Below are positions 46,168 to 58,870 of a stretch of 64,000 bases of DNA, in pieces. The notes under the pieces were generated by a model that made no database searches, was not told where the DNA came from, and saw only the letters and a program-made list of their open reading frames with translations. Every line of letters starts with the position of its first letter. The first letter of the stretch is position 1. This stretch comes from Fistularia commersonii (lineage: Eukaryota > Chordata > Actinopteri > Syngnathiformes > Fistulariidae), in assembly GCA_037954325.1 (NCBI GenBank), contig JBBMNZ010000001.1, forward strand, positions 25,927,758 through 25,991,757, in the 5' to 3' direction. The position numbers were made by a program, and so were the translations under genes.

Positions 46168-48860
46168 GTCTTCTTGTTATTCTTCTTCTTTTCCTTTTGG
46201 CTTTTCCCTTCAGGGGTCGCCACAGCGAATCCAGCTCCTCCATCTAACCCTACTCTCTGCATCCTCCGCACTCACGCCAACTAACTTCATATCCTCTTTC
46301 AAATCTTCTCTTTGGTCTTCCTCCAGACCTCCTGCCTGGCAGTTCCAACCCCAGCATCCTTCTACCAATATATTCACTATCCCTCCTCTACATTACTGAA
46401 CCGTCTCAGCCCGACTTATCTGGCCTTCTCTCCAAAACATCTCTTATGTGCTCTGATCCTTTCCATCACTGTTGCTCCCAAAAAGGACCACAACATCTTC
46501 ATCACCGCGACTTCCAGCTCTGCTTCCTGTCTTTTCTTAAATGCCACTGTCTTAAACCGTCCTCTCACCGTATCACCACCTTATCACATTTTATCCTAGA
46601 CAGTTTTCTCCGCCCATTACAACTTGCTTGAACACGTTTCTTCACCTCTTTTCTACAAACTCTCCATTGCTCTGGACTGTTGACCCTAAGTACCTGAACT
46701 CTTGATCTCCACTCCCTTGCCTAGCCTCACCATTCCACCCAGGTTCCTCACATTCACACACATATACTGTCTTGCTGTGACTAACCTTCATTCCTCTCCT
46801 TTCCAGAGTATAACTTCACCTCTCGAGATGTTCCTGCACCTGCTCCTTGCTCTCACTCCAGATCACAATGTCATCTGCAGATATCATGGTCCATGGAGAT
46901 TCCTGTCTGGCCTCATCAGTCAGCTTGTCCATCACCACAGCAAACAAGAAGGGGCTCAGAGCTGAACCCTGATGGAGGCCCATCTCCACCTTGAACTTCT
47001 CTGTCACACTTATAGCACACTTAAGCACTATAGCATACATGTCCTGCACCAGTCTAACATACTGCACTTCTCTGCCACTCAAAACTTCCTCATAGAGTAC
47101 CAGAGTTCCTCTCCTGGAATCCTGTCGTTTGCATTTTCTGGACTTACAAAGGCAAAATGTAGCTCCCTCTGACCCTCTCTGTACTTCTCTACCGGCATTC
47201 TTGAAGCAAAAACTGCACCTGCAGTACTCTTTCTGGGCATAAAACCATACTGCTGCGAACAAATGCTGACTTTTGGCCTCAGTCCAGTTTCTACTACTCC
47301 CTCCCATACCTTCAATGTGTGACTTGTCAGCTCTATTCCTCTATAGTTACCACATTTCTGCACATCTCATTTATTCTTAAAAACGGGCACCATCATACTT
47401 CTTCTCTATTCCCCTGGCATCTTCTCACTTTCCAAGATCCTGTTGAATAATCTGAAGAGAAACTCTACTTCCGTACCTCCACAGGTATATCATCAGGACC
47501 AACTGCCTTGCCACACTTCATCCACCTCGATGCTCTTTTCACTTCACCTTTACAAATCTCTGCTACATTGTGGTCAACTCTTTTGCCTTTACACTTCCTC
47601 ATACATCAGCACTTCAAAGTATTCTCTCCATCTTCCCATCACTCTCCTGACACCTGTCAATACACATCCTTGTCTATCCTTAATCACCTAAACCTGCTGT
47701 ACGTCCGTTCCATCTCCATCTCTCTGTTTTGCCAAACTGTATAAATCATTCTCTCCCCCTTGCTGTTCAACCGAGCATACAAGTCATCATACACCCTTTG
47801 TTCGGCCTTTGCCACCTCTACCTTTACCTTGCACTGCATCTCCCTGTACGCCTCTCTGTTCTCTCCAGTCCCCGCAGTGTCCCACTTCTTTCCCAACTTC
47901 TTCCTTGTTTATAATCCTGCACCTCCTCACTCCACCACCAAGTTTCCTCATCTACTTTTCTTCAAGATGACACACCAAGTACTCTCCCATCTGTCTCCCT
48001 GATCACATTAGCTGTACTTGTCCAGTCGTCTTGAAGATCTCCCTGACTGCCCAGAGCCATTCTCAACTCCTCCCTGAAAACCACACAACACTCCTCCCTT
48101 TTCAGCTTCCACCACTTTGTCCTCTGCTCTGCTTTTGTCCTCTTCATCTTCCTTGTCACCAGATACATCCTACAAAAGACCATCCTACACTGTCTGGCTA
48201 CACTCTCACTTACCCATATATTTGCGCTCACTCATTTTCCTTCGGATTACCTCGTCTAACCAAGATGTAGCCTACCTGGGTGCTCCTACCTCTGCTCTTA
48301 GAAGTAACCTAATGTTCTTGTCTCTTCTGGAGAAAAGTATTTACCACAAGCACTTCCATCCTTTTCTTAAGTCTACCACCATCTGTTTCTCTGCGTTCCT
48401 GTCCTGGACACAAACCTGCCCATCACTTCTTCATCGCCTCTATCGCTGCACCAACATGTCCCCAGAATATTTCCTTCTTCTCTAACTCGCATCCCACCTG
48501 GAGGGTGTAACCCCTAACAACATTAAGCATTACACCTTCCATCTTCTGGCACGTTCTACCTCCAGAATATTCCCACCAACCAACTCCTTCAAGGTAACTG
48601 ACTGTATTTCTCTTCCTATCAATACCGTGCTACAGCGTACAACTTATAACCTGCAGCTAAGCTTCTAGAAATGCTCCCTTTCCACCTGGTCTACTGGACA
48701 CAGTATATTCCCCTTCCTTCCCATAGCAACCAACTCTAGCTTGTCCTATCATCATCCAAAAATTCAAAGTCCCAAATCTCAGTCCCAGATTCGTACCTTT
48801 CCTGCTCTTGTTTTGTTCTGCTTCTGCTCATACATTCCTCCTCTCCTACGTCGGCCTTCT
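46168..48860 (-). pseudogene. RTE-type LINE, near full length but inactivated
   Basis: Minus-strand translation, in several frames, follows the normal order of an RTE-clade ORF: endonuclease start (LRFGTLN near 48,770), linker KWWKLKREECC near 48,100, KKWDTAGTGENREAYREMQ near 47,880, reverse-transcriptase blocks CGNYRGIELTSHTLKVWE, QQYGFMPRKSTAGAVFA, EMGLHQGSALSPFLFAVVMD and TMISADDIVIWSE, and the C-terminal LVGVSAEDAESRVRWRSW, stop at 46,210-46,212. The 3' end is GGGAAAAGCCAAAAGG plus an AAGAAG tail. The usual FADD catalytic motif reads SADD, and frameshifts separate most blocks. A dead copy. Confidence 0.88.
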
Positions 48861-50089
48861 TCGTCAATTCGCAAAATTGATTGGAATCGATTGCCTTTTT
48901 TTACACTCACACTGGGATTTCAAACCACCCCTTCGGGAAGTCACTTCTTATTTTTGTTTCATTTGTTTAATTTGGCAAGAGTTTTATTTTCAAAAGTCGG
49001 GATCGTGCAGGGGATTCTGGCTACCCAGACAACTTTGTGTTTGACCCCAGCTTTGCAGGGATACAAACTCGTGGGTAGGGAGTCAACCGGGGTAGTACTT
49101 TGCAGTCACCTCCATTGGCTCTCTGAGTGCCGGGTACCTTCCCGCTCTAACACACCATCCTCCCTCCTTCTCGATGTCCTTTCGCTTTCCTGAAAACAAT
49201 TATGCCAAATTTGCAAAGCTTGTTTTCCCCCCGGCGGAGTGACTGCCGAGGCAATCCGGAGCTTTTCTTAGGTATGTCAAGTCTTGAGGTTGGGTCAAGT
49301 CCAAGTGAAGTCTGAGTGAGCAATTTCCACATGATTTACGCTCTGACACTTTGCTGAATAACAAGTTGTCAAAGGTTGGCGGTCAGAAATTTACAACATC
49401 TAATGACCTTGATTGTTTATGCTTTGATTACTATTGGTTGACACCAGAAAGGAATTGCTGTATGCGATGATCTCTCGGCTCATCGATCGTACAAATCTTT
49501 CTTTCAAGAAAAACAACCGCGTTAATGACTTTGCTCGTCACCCTTGTGTACAAACATGCAAACAAGCAAGTTTTCATGATGTCATCACCTCTGTGTCATT
49601 TTTAATCCGAGTTGAGTTTCCTCCTGAGCAGGTGTTTTTTGAATAAGGTCGCATTTGATTTGCTCACTTTAGGCTGACATAGGTGACCGATATTGTGGGT
49701 TTCTATTTTTTCAGCTAAAACAATGCATACTGCAGGAGTCCGGTCTCCAGCGTGCAACTGCAGATAGAACGGGAAGAGCATCGATCCTCTCGTCTCTCCA
49801 AGGAAACCGTAGTTATTATTTTTATTTAAGCAGATGATCGGTGAGATCATTTATGTTATGTACATTTCTACCCTACTCGGAGAATTTTAAAGCCTAACTA
49901 TGTGAAATAATATCACAGAATCAAACGCTATCATTCTATTTGTACCTGGACTGGTGAATGCGTCGGTCTTTGTCAGTGGATTCCCCTTCGAAGACGGGTT
50001 TGCAAAATCACAAATATTTTGAAGCGGATCTTTTTTTCTCAGGTATTCGCCCTACAGTGAACAATATGAGGTCTTTGTTGAAAATAAAC
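48861..50089. other. Non-coding stretch; may include worn 5' part of the LINE
   Basis: From 48,861 to about 49,100 the minus strand could be the 5'UTR of the RTE-type LINE (it includes GGTTTGAAATCCCAGTG), but no boundary can be set. The rest shows nothing recognisable. Confidence 0.35.
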
Positions 50090-50225
50090 CCCAGAATCAG
50101 AAGCAGAATTGCTTTCATCGCCAAGTAATTTTTCAATTACAAGGAATTTGCTTTGGTTAAACATACAACGTGTAGATAAATTAAATTTATTAAATAAGAA
50201 AAAAATTAAATCAATTAAGAGCAAA
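50090..50225 (-). mobile_element. LINE/SINE 3' tail, family D
   Basis: On the minus strand: AACCAAAGCAAATTCCTTGT, AATTACTTGGCGATGAAAGC, AATTCTGCTTCTGATTC. This is a worn copy of a common fish retroposon tail with the order AATTCCTTGT / CTTGGC-AATAAA / TCTGATTCTG. Only the tail is present. Confidence 0.55.
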
Positions 50226-51125
50226 GTGACAAGTTGTGTAAAGAAAGAGCAAAACATTTGAAAATATTAGATGTTCTCGTCAGTAAACGACACACGCCGG
50301 AATCTACGTCACATGACCTCTTCGCTCTGAGTGAAGGGGAGTTTTAACAGGAAGAGAAAATGTGTTGTTTTTTTTTTTTCTCTTCATAAGCCCTCATCGA
50401 TAAGTTTATAACTGAAAACTGAAACTTCAACGTGGATGTTTTTAAAATAGATAGGCGGCGTTCCAAATGATTGAATTTTGTAAATGTTTCATGGTTTTGT
50501 TTTTGCTGTCTCTGCTTTGACTGCTTCAAAGCAGTGTTTGTGCAATGTCAGAAACTCAGATCAAATATTCAAAATCTGGCTCTGAACGGACGCTGTGACG
50601 TTCAGATCGAAAGTCATTTTGGGGCGGTGATTTATTAATTTTCTGACGATCCATTACTCAAGGCTTATTTTGTGAAAATATGCTCTAATTTTTTTTTTCT
50701 TCCTCCGTCTATCCTTGTCAGCGCAATTAAGCAAGTCTTAGCAGGTTAGAAGGTGAGGCTGCAGGGTGAGTGCAGGAGTGGAGCAAGCTTGACAGGTTTC
50801 AGGTCGAGCCTTATCTGGATGAAAGACTTGCCTTGAGAAATCTGAGCGGCCAGACACTTCCAAACAATCTCTGCTGTGTTTTTAAAGCTAAACACCAAAA
50901 TCGCAAGGTGCCTCGTACATGTCCCTGCAGTAACACAGTGTCAGCTTTTTAATACGCCTTTCCTGTTTGCATGTGTGCATGTTTTTGTGTGTGTGTGTGT
51001 GTGTGGGTGGGTGTGGGTGTGTGCGCGCGTGCCACTTATTGTTTTCGTGCATGCTCTCCTTTTCGGACATGCTCATGAACTGCGTCACACATGCACGTAT
51101 GCTAACTTGTATGTTGACAAGCATG

Positions 51126-51169
<44 letters not shown>

Positions 51170-53487
51170 CTTTTCTGGTGAGTGGGTGTGAGAGCTGCAA
51201 TTTCTCACAGTCAGTTCTTATCTTGGTCTATCAGAGCCTCGGCCAGCGTATCATTGTGAAATACACACACACACATACACACACATTCACTCACTTACAC
51301 ACTCGATCCACTCACAGAGATACAGAGTTCACTTTTAACTATTCCCTTACCTCCCAAGGCCAAAGATTTAGGGCTTGTTTACAAGGCAAACAAAAAAAAA
51401 AAGATACAGCCGCGGTTTTATTTGCAGGACGTTGACTGAAGTCCTGTCATCTTCCCTGCCTCCGCGTCGCGCCGTTCTCTTTTTCATATTTGTCATTTTC
51501 GTGACCTTTATTTAGCTCGCAGCGTCTCGTTTTTCAATCCTGATTTTGTTTTATTTATCTTTTTTACATTTCGTGAGCACCGCGTGACGGAGTCGAGAGT
51601 CGTCCTTCAGCTAAGAGATGATCGGCGGCTTACTTCAGCCTCGGCGACGGTTCAACAGAGAGTAACGACTTCCTGTAAAACTCTGACTGATGTCATCGTC
51701 TACAGGCCGGTGCCTCCAAAAAAAAAAAAAAACAAATGACTCAAAGCAGCTGGTTAATGAACAAGTATATGATACCTCAATGAGTACATGTGGACAGGTT
51801 AAGGGGCCATGATTGTGTTTATTTCTGGGACACTGTTTCAGTGTGTGTTCACACATTTGTGTATCTACGAAAAGATACACATATTCTGGATCCTGGAGAT
51901 TAGCACTGTTACAAAATGTGGAGGCCGTGTTTAAGATATCAGAATGATTTTCTTCTCAATGCCGAAGCAGGAAGCAGATATAAGGAAACGTAACTGAGAA
52001 ATGTGTGTGTGTGTGTGTGTGTGAAGGGCTTTGCTGTTTTTAGCTTTAGCACAGTTCAGTGATTTCTAGCTAATTTCACTCCGTGCCTACATAACACCCT
52101 AACCAAAGGGACGTGGGAGGTTGTGAAAGCCGCCCAGTGCCGTATATTTTTATCACAGTGTAAAGGTTAGCAATACAAGACGGATTGCTATTATAAACCC
52201 CTTTACTGTTTTGCAGTAGTTTCCACACGCAGGAGAAACAAAATGCGAGGGGTAAAATATGATCAACCGAGGGTTTCTGTGAAAACCATCTCATTCCGGC
52301 AGTCTCTCCATTCATTTTTTTTTTCAAACTCCTGTTTTAAATCATTGCGCGTTGGTCACGCCGTGTGGCCAGATGGCTAACGTTAAAATGTTACTCCGGA
52401 GGATAAAACAATGACTGTATTTTGAGGGGAATTCTCAAAAAAAAAAAAAAAAAAAAAAAAAAAAAGCGAGTCGTAACCGACGGCCTTTTTTTTCGACAAC
52501 CTTTTTTTTCGACGGCGCGAAACATTCGTTACAGTTCCCGACGACGACGCGTCTCCTTTCGAGCGGAAGATTGAAAACATCGGTTGCAGTTATTCATCAA
52601 GCTGGTGGATTTGCGTGTAAACAGTAACGTCGGTTAAGATGTTTTTCCTCTTGTCTGCCTTGTGCAAACTTTCTTGAAATGAACGAGGCAAAGAGCCCAT
52701 CAATAATACTCACCGTGATGATGAATTGAAAAGGGAGTAGACGGTTCGAAGGGTTGAAGATAGTCAGTCCCAAAGTGATCAAATACTGTTGGATCCCAGC
52801 GAATCTTATCAAAGAAAAACAATCATTATCTTACATTTGGAGGTTCAGACAAAAACAAAGCATCGCAGGCATTTTGGAAACATTCATGAAAAATACTTCA
52901 AAGCTGATGTTTTGGTGCGCTTTCATTGGAAGAGGAACGAAAAAAAAAATCCAAAACAAAAAACGGAGCGATGATCTAGATAAAGCACAAAACTTGCAAG
53001 CTTTGCCAGACTAAAAAAACTCCTTGAAAAACACTGGAAACAACAATTCTGCGGTCTCCGGTCGAAGTGGACTTTCCATTCACCTGCTTCTGTGTGTGTA
53101 TTTTTAAGTGGGTATTAAAAAAGCCGGAGTGGAAATTCCAAAAATTAAAAGAAATAAAGGTTTTGAAGTGCTGCAAAAATGTTTTTTTTTTTCTAATGCT
53201 CAGAGGAGGTGGAAAAGTTAAACGCGATGGAAAACATTCGGCGATTAACTGTACAGAAACAGGGGCCAGTTGTCGTTAGAGCGAGCGTCCTTCGCCAACG
53301 TAGGGTTGGCGGTTCGATTACCGACCGAAACCGTATATTCGGGGTGGAAAAGCCGGGGATTTTCAGCTACCGTGCGTTTCGGCGTGCAGTTTCGCGCGGA
53401 TCGAATCAGTTTGCATTTGGCCCAAATTGCGCTGTGGGGTCTCGGTTTGACCACAAGTTACTGTGCTGATGCTTGAGCTGCCCCAAA
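50226..53487. other. Non-coding stretch; GT repeats and long A run
   Basis: GT runs at 50,986-51,030, 51,131-51,169 and 52,002-52,022, CA runs at 51,264-51,286, and an A run of about 27 at 52,439-52,465. Around 53,262-53,340 there is a possible tRNA-like SINE head (GTTAGAGCGAGCGTCC, then GGCGGTTCGATTAC, one mismatch from a B box), but the body does not match a known SINE. No gene recognised. Confidence 0.4.
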
Positions 53488-53713
53488 TCAGGTCAGGCAC
53501 CAAGTTAGGCTATGCAGTGTGTGTGTGTGTGTGTGTACGTTTGTCTACGTCTTTGTCAAAAAATAACAAAAAAAAAAAACCTCACTAACCCTAAGCTTAC
53601 TGTTCTGTATATTTCCTGTGCATCGTGCATTTGCAAGTGTTATTTGCAGTCCTTATGTCCTCTATTGTAAGTCGCTTTGGATAAAAGCGTCTGCCAAATG
53701 TAATGTAATGTAA
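53488..53713 (+). mobile_element. L2/UnaL2-like LINE 3' end
   Basis: Order of blocks on the plus strand: AATCAGGTCAGGCACCAAG, TTAGGCTATGCAGTG, a (GT)n run, CTCACTAACCCTAAGCTTAC, ATTTCCTGTGCATCGTGCAT, the GGATA stem-loop at 53,674-53,690, and AATGTAATGTAA. It is the closest relative, by eye, of the copy nested in the piggyBac element. Confidence 0.85.
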
Positions 53714-56167
53714 AAAAAAAAAAAAAGTATGCCAGAATAAAGGGCGGGCGTTGCTCTGCGAATGGAAACGTCCTGCTCCCATCGGACCATGATGCAGGGA
53801 GTCATGAGACAGGAAGAGATAAGCGCTCCGGCACTCCGGAGACCCGCGGGAGTGACTCACTCGGCCGAGCGGACCAGAAACTTGAAGCGCGCAACGGTTT
53901 CAGGGTTCCGGGCGCCGGCGTTCGTCCCTGGTTTTTTCCGCTAACCCGCGTGTTTCGGTCGGGACGAAGCCGTCGCTTGTCCGACAGACGGAGAAGGAGT
54001 GTTTTCGTCACGCCGAGAAGGGCGTGTTTCCATAACCTGTCACACGGTCGTCTCTCTCTCTCCGCACATATGTGTTTTCTCTTCCTTTCTTTTAAAGGTC
54101 AAGGGTTGCCAATTAGCCCCGGGGAAGAAAAGCACATGTGACACTGGATCCCAGCAGGGCTAATGGTCATTATTTGGAAAGCGGTGTGTCACGGCCTCAG
54201 TCACCCAGATAACAGGGCCAACAGAGAGCCTGGGTTAAACCCACAGGATCAGGGAGTGGTTGTGACTGTTGTCTTTGTTGATCTGCAATCAGTCTCGCTG
54301 TAACACATAGAGCTGTAGACCCACAAAGATAAAACCATCCATTTATGGCCCGCGGAGAAGAAAAGTGCACGACCGGGAAGTTAACTGTTACATATGCTGA
54401 GATTAGAGGTACCGACGCGGCGGACGGTAAAAGTTCAAACGCGACGGTCGGATCGATTCTTTTTTGAGTGATGCGATTACCTGGGAAAGAGGGGGAAAAA
54501 AAAAGGGTAATTGTGATGATAATAATGAGGAAATGACTCGACCGATATCCCTTTTTTAAATCCGCCCGTTTAAAGGTTAATGAAAATGGTTTGTAGCTGC
54601 AATTTAAAGCGAGCCCTGAGTAGAAGAGCGAGATCCTGAGTTAATAATGAAATGAATAAGTTCAATATTGGGGGAGTCCCCCAAAATCTCCCTATTAAAC
54701 CTAGATAAGTCCCATGCTGAGGTTTTAAACTGACTAAAGACGGATAATATACAACCATGTGCTTTTGCTCATAACCAGAGGTGACGGCCTGGAACACCGA
54801 GTTCAAAGAAGTGATCGAGCTGACTCATTGATATGTTGTGAAAGCGCAGATTCGCCGACATTGAATTTCTATCTGCATGGTTATCATAGTTTGGCTAAAA
54901 GACTTCAACGTCATTAATGGAGCTTTAGATCTGGCGCGATTGCGGTTCGACGACATTTGTTTCGTGCCGATGAACACCGTAGATATGTTCTTGACGCGTG
55001 TCTCTGTTGTTGGTAAAATGGTTGGATTATCCCTTTACAAATCCCTCAAGTTGATGAAGACTAAACTAAAATGATAAAAGTTGACCAGATTGATGATAAA
55101 GGAATGGATCTGCGTCAGAGTGATGGTCATCAGAAGCATCAGTCACTACCCTTATGGGACCGACGGGACACCTCTGACAAAATCGATCCAAAAAAACCGG
55201 GCCAAACATTCACCGCTTGCTCATTTCTTTGGCATCATTTCAACGCTGCAAAGTTCCTTCCCGCTCAGATGTTCCTCATGCTTTCTCTCTGGTCTGCGTG
55301 TCTGAAGGAGGTTAATCGGGCTCCTTGTTGTCGGACGATTCTCCCCGCACCTGTCGGCACGGGCGTGCGAGGACGCGCGCGTGCACGGATGCGCGCTCGC
55401 GGTCGGCCGCGGCGGCATTCGCTCTCAGCTGTGCTGGCAGATAACATTTAACACATCCAGGGGTGTTTGCTCACCTCTCGCCCTCAAACAGCGGTAAAAA
55501 ACCCGCCTCTGATAACACAATTACAAAGTGTACCAGCGGATCCTCTTGCTCAACCTCGGGCAGGTTAAAGGTAAAAGAAAATAGACGCTGAGATTGTAAC
55601 GGCACACCTGTTCATCCCGTCGTGCAAACGGCGGGAGAAAGTAACCCTCTACATGTCGGACAGTCACTTACATTTGACTGATTTTAGAAACATCTAAATG
55701 AAAGAGCGGACGTCCATGACACGTTGCTAGAGGTACAGAAACCCACTTCCTTGACGTTCATCTCAAAGTGCACGGCATGCCCGCACACACACACCACACC
55801 ACACAAACAGGAAATGGCCCGCTCTAAACCCCCCTCCACCTCCCGCCGCTAAGGAGAATGGATGGCAGGCACGAGTCACTCTGCTCAGCTCGCTTCCCTT
55901 CATGCACTGCCAGATCATAACAGACCGCAGCGCCGGGTGTTTTGCACGAAGCGCAGGCCCGGACCGCTCTCGTCATGAACTGACAGAAACAAAATGATTC
56001 CCCCTTGAGCCGTCCCTTGGCAGCGGCGGGGATGATAAACGGGCCTCTTGTTGCTCGTAAACTCCGACATGTTGGGATGCAAACCCCCGTTATTGTATTT
56101 AAAGCTTCGGCCCCGATTGTATTTGGAAAACAGAAAAAGGAGAACGTGGGATCGGCTTAAAAGAAGC
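53714..56167. other. Non-coding stretch, no gene recognised
   Basis: Balanced single-copy looking sequence. A CpG-dense patch lies at 55,340-55,420 (CGAGGACGCGCGCGTGC), and 54,090-54,330 looks like unique, possibly conserved DNA. The frames at 54,877-55,451 have no domain and compete with frames on the other strand. Confidence 0.4.
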
Positions 56168-56826
56168 CAGCTTATCGCTCTTATAGTTGCCTAAATGTAA
56201 ATAATATTCAGTCGGCGTAGATTTTCTGCAAACATTGTCTAAAAGACACATATTGAACTTTCATCACGGCAAAAAACGCAAGTTCAATTGTTTCTATGCA
56301 GCTTATCGCTCATATAGTTGCTTAAATGTAAATAATATTCAGTTGATGTAGATTTCCAGTAAACATTGTCTAAAAAACATATATTGCACTTTCATTACGG
56401 CAAAAAACACAAATTCAGTTGCTTCTATGCAGCTTATCGCTCATATAGTTGCTTAAATGTAAATAATATTCAGTTGATGTAGATTTCCAGTAAACATTGT
56501 CTAAAAAACATATATTGCACTTTCATTACGGCAAAAAACACAAATTCAGTTGCTTCTATGCAGCTTATCGCTCATATCGTTGGCTAAATGTAAATGATAT
56601 TCAGTCGGTGTAGATTTTCTGCAAACATTGTCTAAAAGACACATATTGAACTTTCATTACGGCAAAAAAACGCAAGTTCAATTGTTTCTATGCAGTTTAT
56701 CACCCATATAGTTGCCTAAATGTAAATAACATTCAGTCGATGTAGATTTTCTGCAAACATTATCAAAAAAACACATATTGCACTTTCATTACGGCGAAAA
56801 AAACGCAAGTTCAATTGCTTCTATGC
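56168..56826 (+). repeat. Tandem array, five copies of a 131-bp unit
   Basis: Units begin CAGCTTATCGCTC (or a variant) at 56,168, 56,299, 56,430, 56,561 and 56,693; the first three steps are exactly 131 bp and the fourth is 132. Each contains TAAATGTAAATAATATTCAG, TAAACATTGTCTAAAA (or GCAAACATT...) and TTGCTTCTATG at the end. Units 2 and 3 are identical by eye over their whole length. Units 1 and 4 share variants with each other (CAGTCGG, AAGACACATATTGAAC). Unit 5 is the most diverged. No coding signal. Confidence 0.95.
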
Positions 56827-58050
56827 ATTATATCAATGTATCTGCATCCTGTTTGTTTGCGCCAAAAGACTCACAAAGAACGTTCAGTGTTTTGGGCCGT
56901 CCGTGGCGGAATCGTCATTTTTCAACCGCAAAATGGTGGAACTGCTAAAAGCTCTTAAGCTGTTACTCCAGGAGCAGAAATGCAAATAAACATGCGTGTC
57001 CAACACATAAAACACAGTGGGTATGTTTAGCTGCAGTGTAGGATAAAAATAATGGCTTTCTGAGACGCCTCACTGGTAAAAATCCCTTTCACAGGCAATT
57101 ATTGTGTAAAGTCAAAAAGTCACAAAGCATAAAGGTGGTAGGTTTGTTTTGGTCTCCAAACGCACCAAATAGAAAAGACTGAAATGCCACTTTTAAAAGA
57201 AAGTATCACCCACGATGTAAAACTATCATCTCACATTTAAAGCCTAGTTTTTAAGAGTTTTAAAAGATTTGACACCAATAACAAGACTACAACTCGATTC
57301 TTTGGCTATTTTTTTCAATCCGTTTTGCTTTTTTTTTTTTTAGTCCTTCGCTTTTCCTTGTCCGCTCGGTCGTGATTAGTTGGAGAGTTGAAGTCAAGCT
57401 GGGCTTTTCTTGCCACCGTCCGCTCCTCTTTCTTGACGGTCCGTATTGAACAGGACGTCCGTCGTCGTTCCCGTCCATCCGTACCTCTAAGAAATATCGT
57501 CTTTTCCGCCAGGACGCTCTGGTGATTGTTTGCCCAACAGGGTTTCCTTTTGCCAGTCGGAGCTCCTCGGTTGGTTGTTGATTGGGTTACGTCGGTATTA
57601 TCAATGATATCGTGGTAAGACTGGGAAAAGACCGATCCAGGGCTGCTGAGATTACTACCGAACGGGCGAGGTGACGGGAGCGCGCCGCGACTCCAAGAAG
57701 ACTTTGGTAAAACCAGTTGGTCTGCGACTGTGAAAATCGTTAGATCCAGTAACATAAACAGTTCTGGTCTTTCATAATAAGAACAGTGATGTAAGTCCTC
57801 GGTGAATCCTGTCGCTTCATTATGGACCGACAACTGGACCGATTTTGGACGCTTTGGCTTTTAATCGTCGCTGTTTAACCTGCCGTCCACGTGTCATCTG
57901 CAGTTTTTGTTGTTACGTTCTAAAGCAAATAGACCTGTGAGTGAATCATTCTGTGGTGATGAGAAGGCCAGGATTTCAGTTTGAATATCAAACGCAAGCC
58001 TACGGCATCAAATTTGATTTATTATTACCTTTTTCATTTTTATTATTATT
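56827..58050. other. Non-coding stretch, no gene recognised
   Basis: A 172-codon minus-strand frame at 57,315-57,833 ends in a Lys/Arg-rich run encoded by a T-rich tract. It has no recognised domain and no splice context. It is left uncalled. Confidence 0.4.
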
Positions 58051-58180
58051 CATTTGAGCCCCATAGGGGAAATTCCTTTGTCACAGCAGCGTAACAGTTA
58101 TAATGTCAAAAAAAAAAGGAAAATAAATATGAATATAAAAATAGCTAGAAAGGCAGAAGACAGGAGATAGCAAGACGTCT
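58051..58180 (-). mobile_element. LINE 3' tail, family B
   Basis: Minus strand reads CATTATAACTGTTACGCTGC, TGTGACAAAGGAATTTCCCC, then TATGGGGCTCAAATGAATAA. It aligns with the tail of the copy at 16,478-16,880, including the AACTGTTA(T/C)GCTGCTGTGAC block. The pentanucleotide tail is lost. Confidence 0.7.
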
Positions 58181-58763
58181 AATATTAAATTATTTGATTA
58201 AAAACTGTTTCAGACAATCTCGCTGCCTGCATCGTCCTGCAAACTTTGATCATTTTCAGGGGTTATTAGTTTATTTTCAAATATACTTGTAGGCTATTTA
58301 ACACTGTAAAACCACATGAAATTGTATTTCGAATTAAGATAAGCGAAGGAAAAATCTGGATGTTTGCAATTAGTCCTGTTAAAAATGTCAGCTAACTATA
58401 AATGGAAAAAATAAGAAAAAAAAAAGCATACCAAAGGAGCTTAAATATGTTCAAAAAGAAGCCCCAAAATCAACAAAAAAAATGAAGCAAATTAAAGTTG
58501 AAAAATTAAACAAATATTAGAATAAAGAACTTAGCGAGAAATCCTCACAAAATTACCTTTAAAACGTCACAGATGACCTGCAATTTCTTCCAAACATACT
58601 TAATAAATTGGGAATCATGAAAGGGTGTTATAATAATTGTACTTAAGACCTTAAGACACTTTAAAGCCTTGACTTGTTACTTAGACACTTTATAGTTTTA
58701 TTTGTATTTCTTATTCTCCCCCCCTTTATTTTAAAGTTTTTTATTTATTTATTTATTTTTAAT
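58181..58763. other. Non-coding AT-rich stretch
   Basis: AT-rich without frames or recognised repeats. Confidence 0.4.
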
Positions 58764-58870
58764 ACTGTTTATACAATTTCCTACTATTATTTATCATTGT
58801 TATGTTTTACTTGAAACTCTGGCACAACAGTTAGGGATAAATAAAGTTGCTCTTATTCATATTCTTAATA
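58764..58870 (+). mobile_element. LINE 3' tail, family C
   Basis: TTTATACAATTTCCTACTAT, then AACTCTGGCACAACAG and GGGATAAATAAAGTTGCTCT match the reverse complement of 8378-8470. A short 5'-truncated copy. Confidence 0.7.

Noticed and set aside
48741..49193. 150-codon frame on the plus strand
   Set aside because: Antisense to the 5' part of the RTE-type LINE; no domain.
53262..53340. Second tRNA-derived SINE
   Set aside because: Only a weak A/B box pair; the body that follows does not match the SINE at 5341, so it is only mentioned, not called.
57315..57833. 172-codon frame on the minus strand
   Set aside because: No recognisable domain, ends in a Lys run from a homopolymer, no splice or promoter context.
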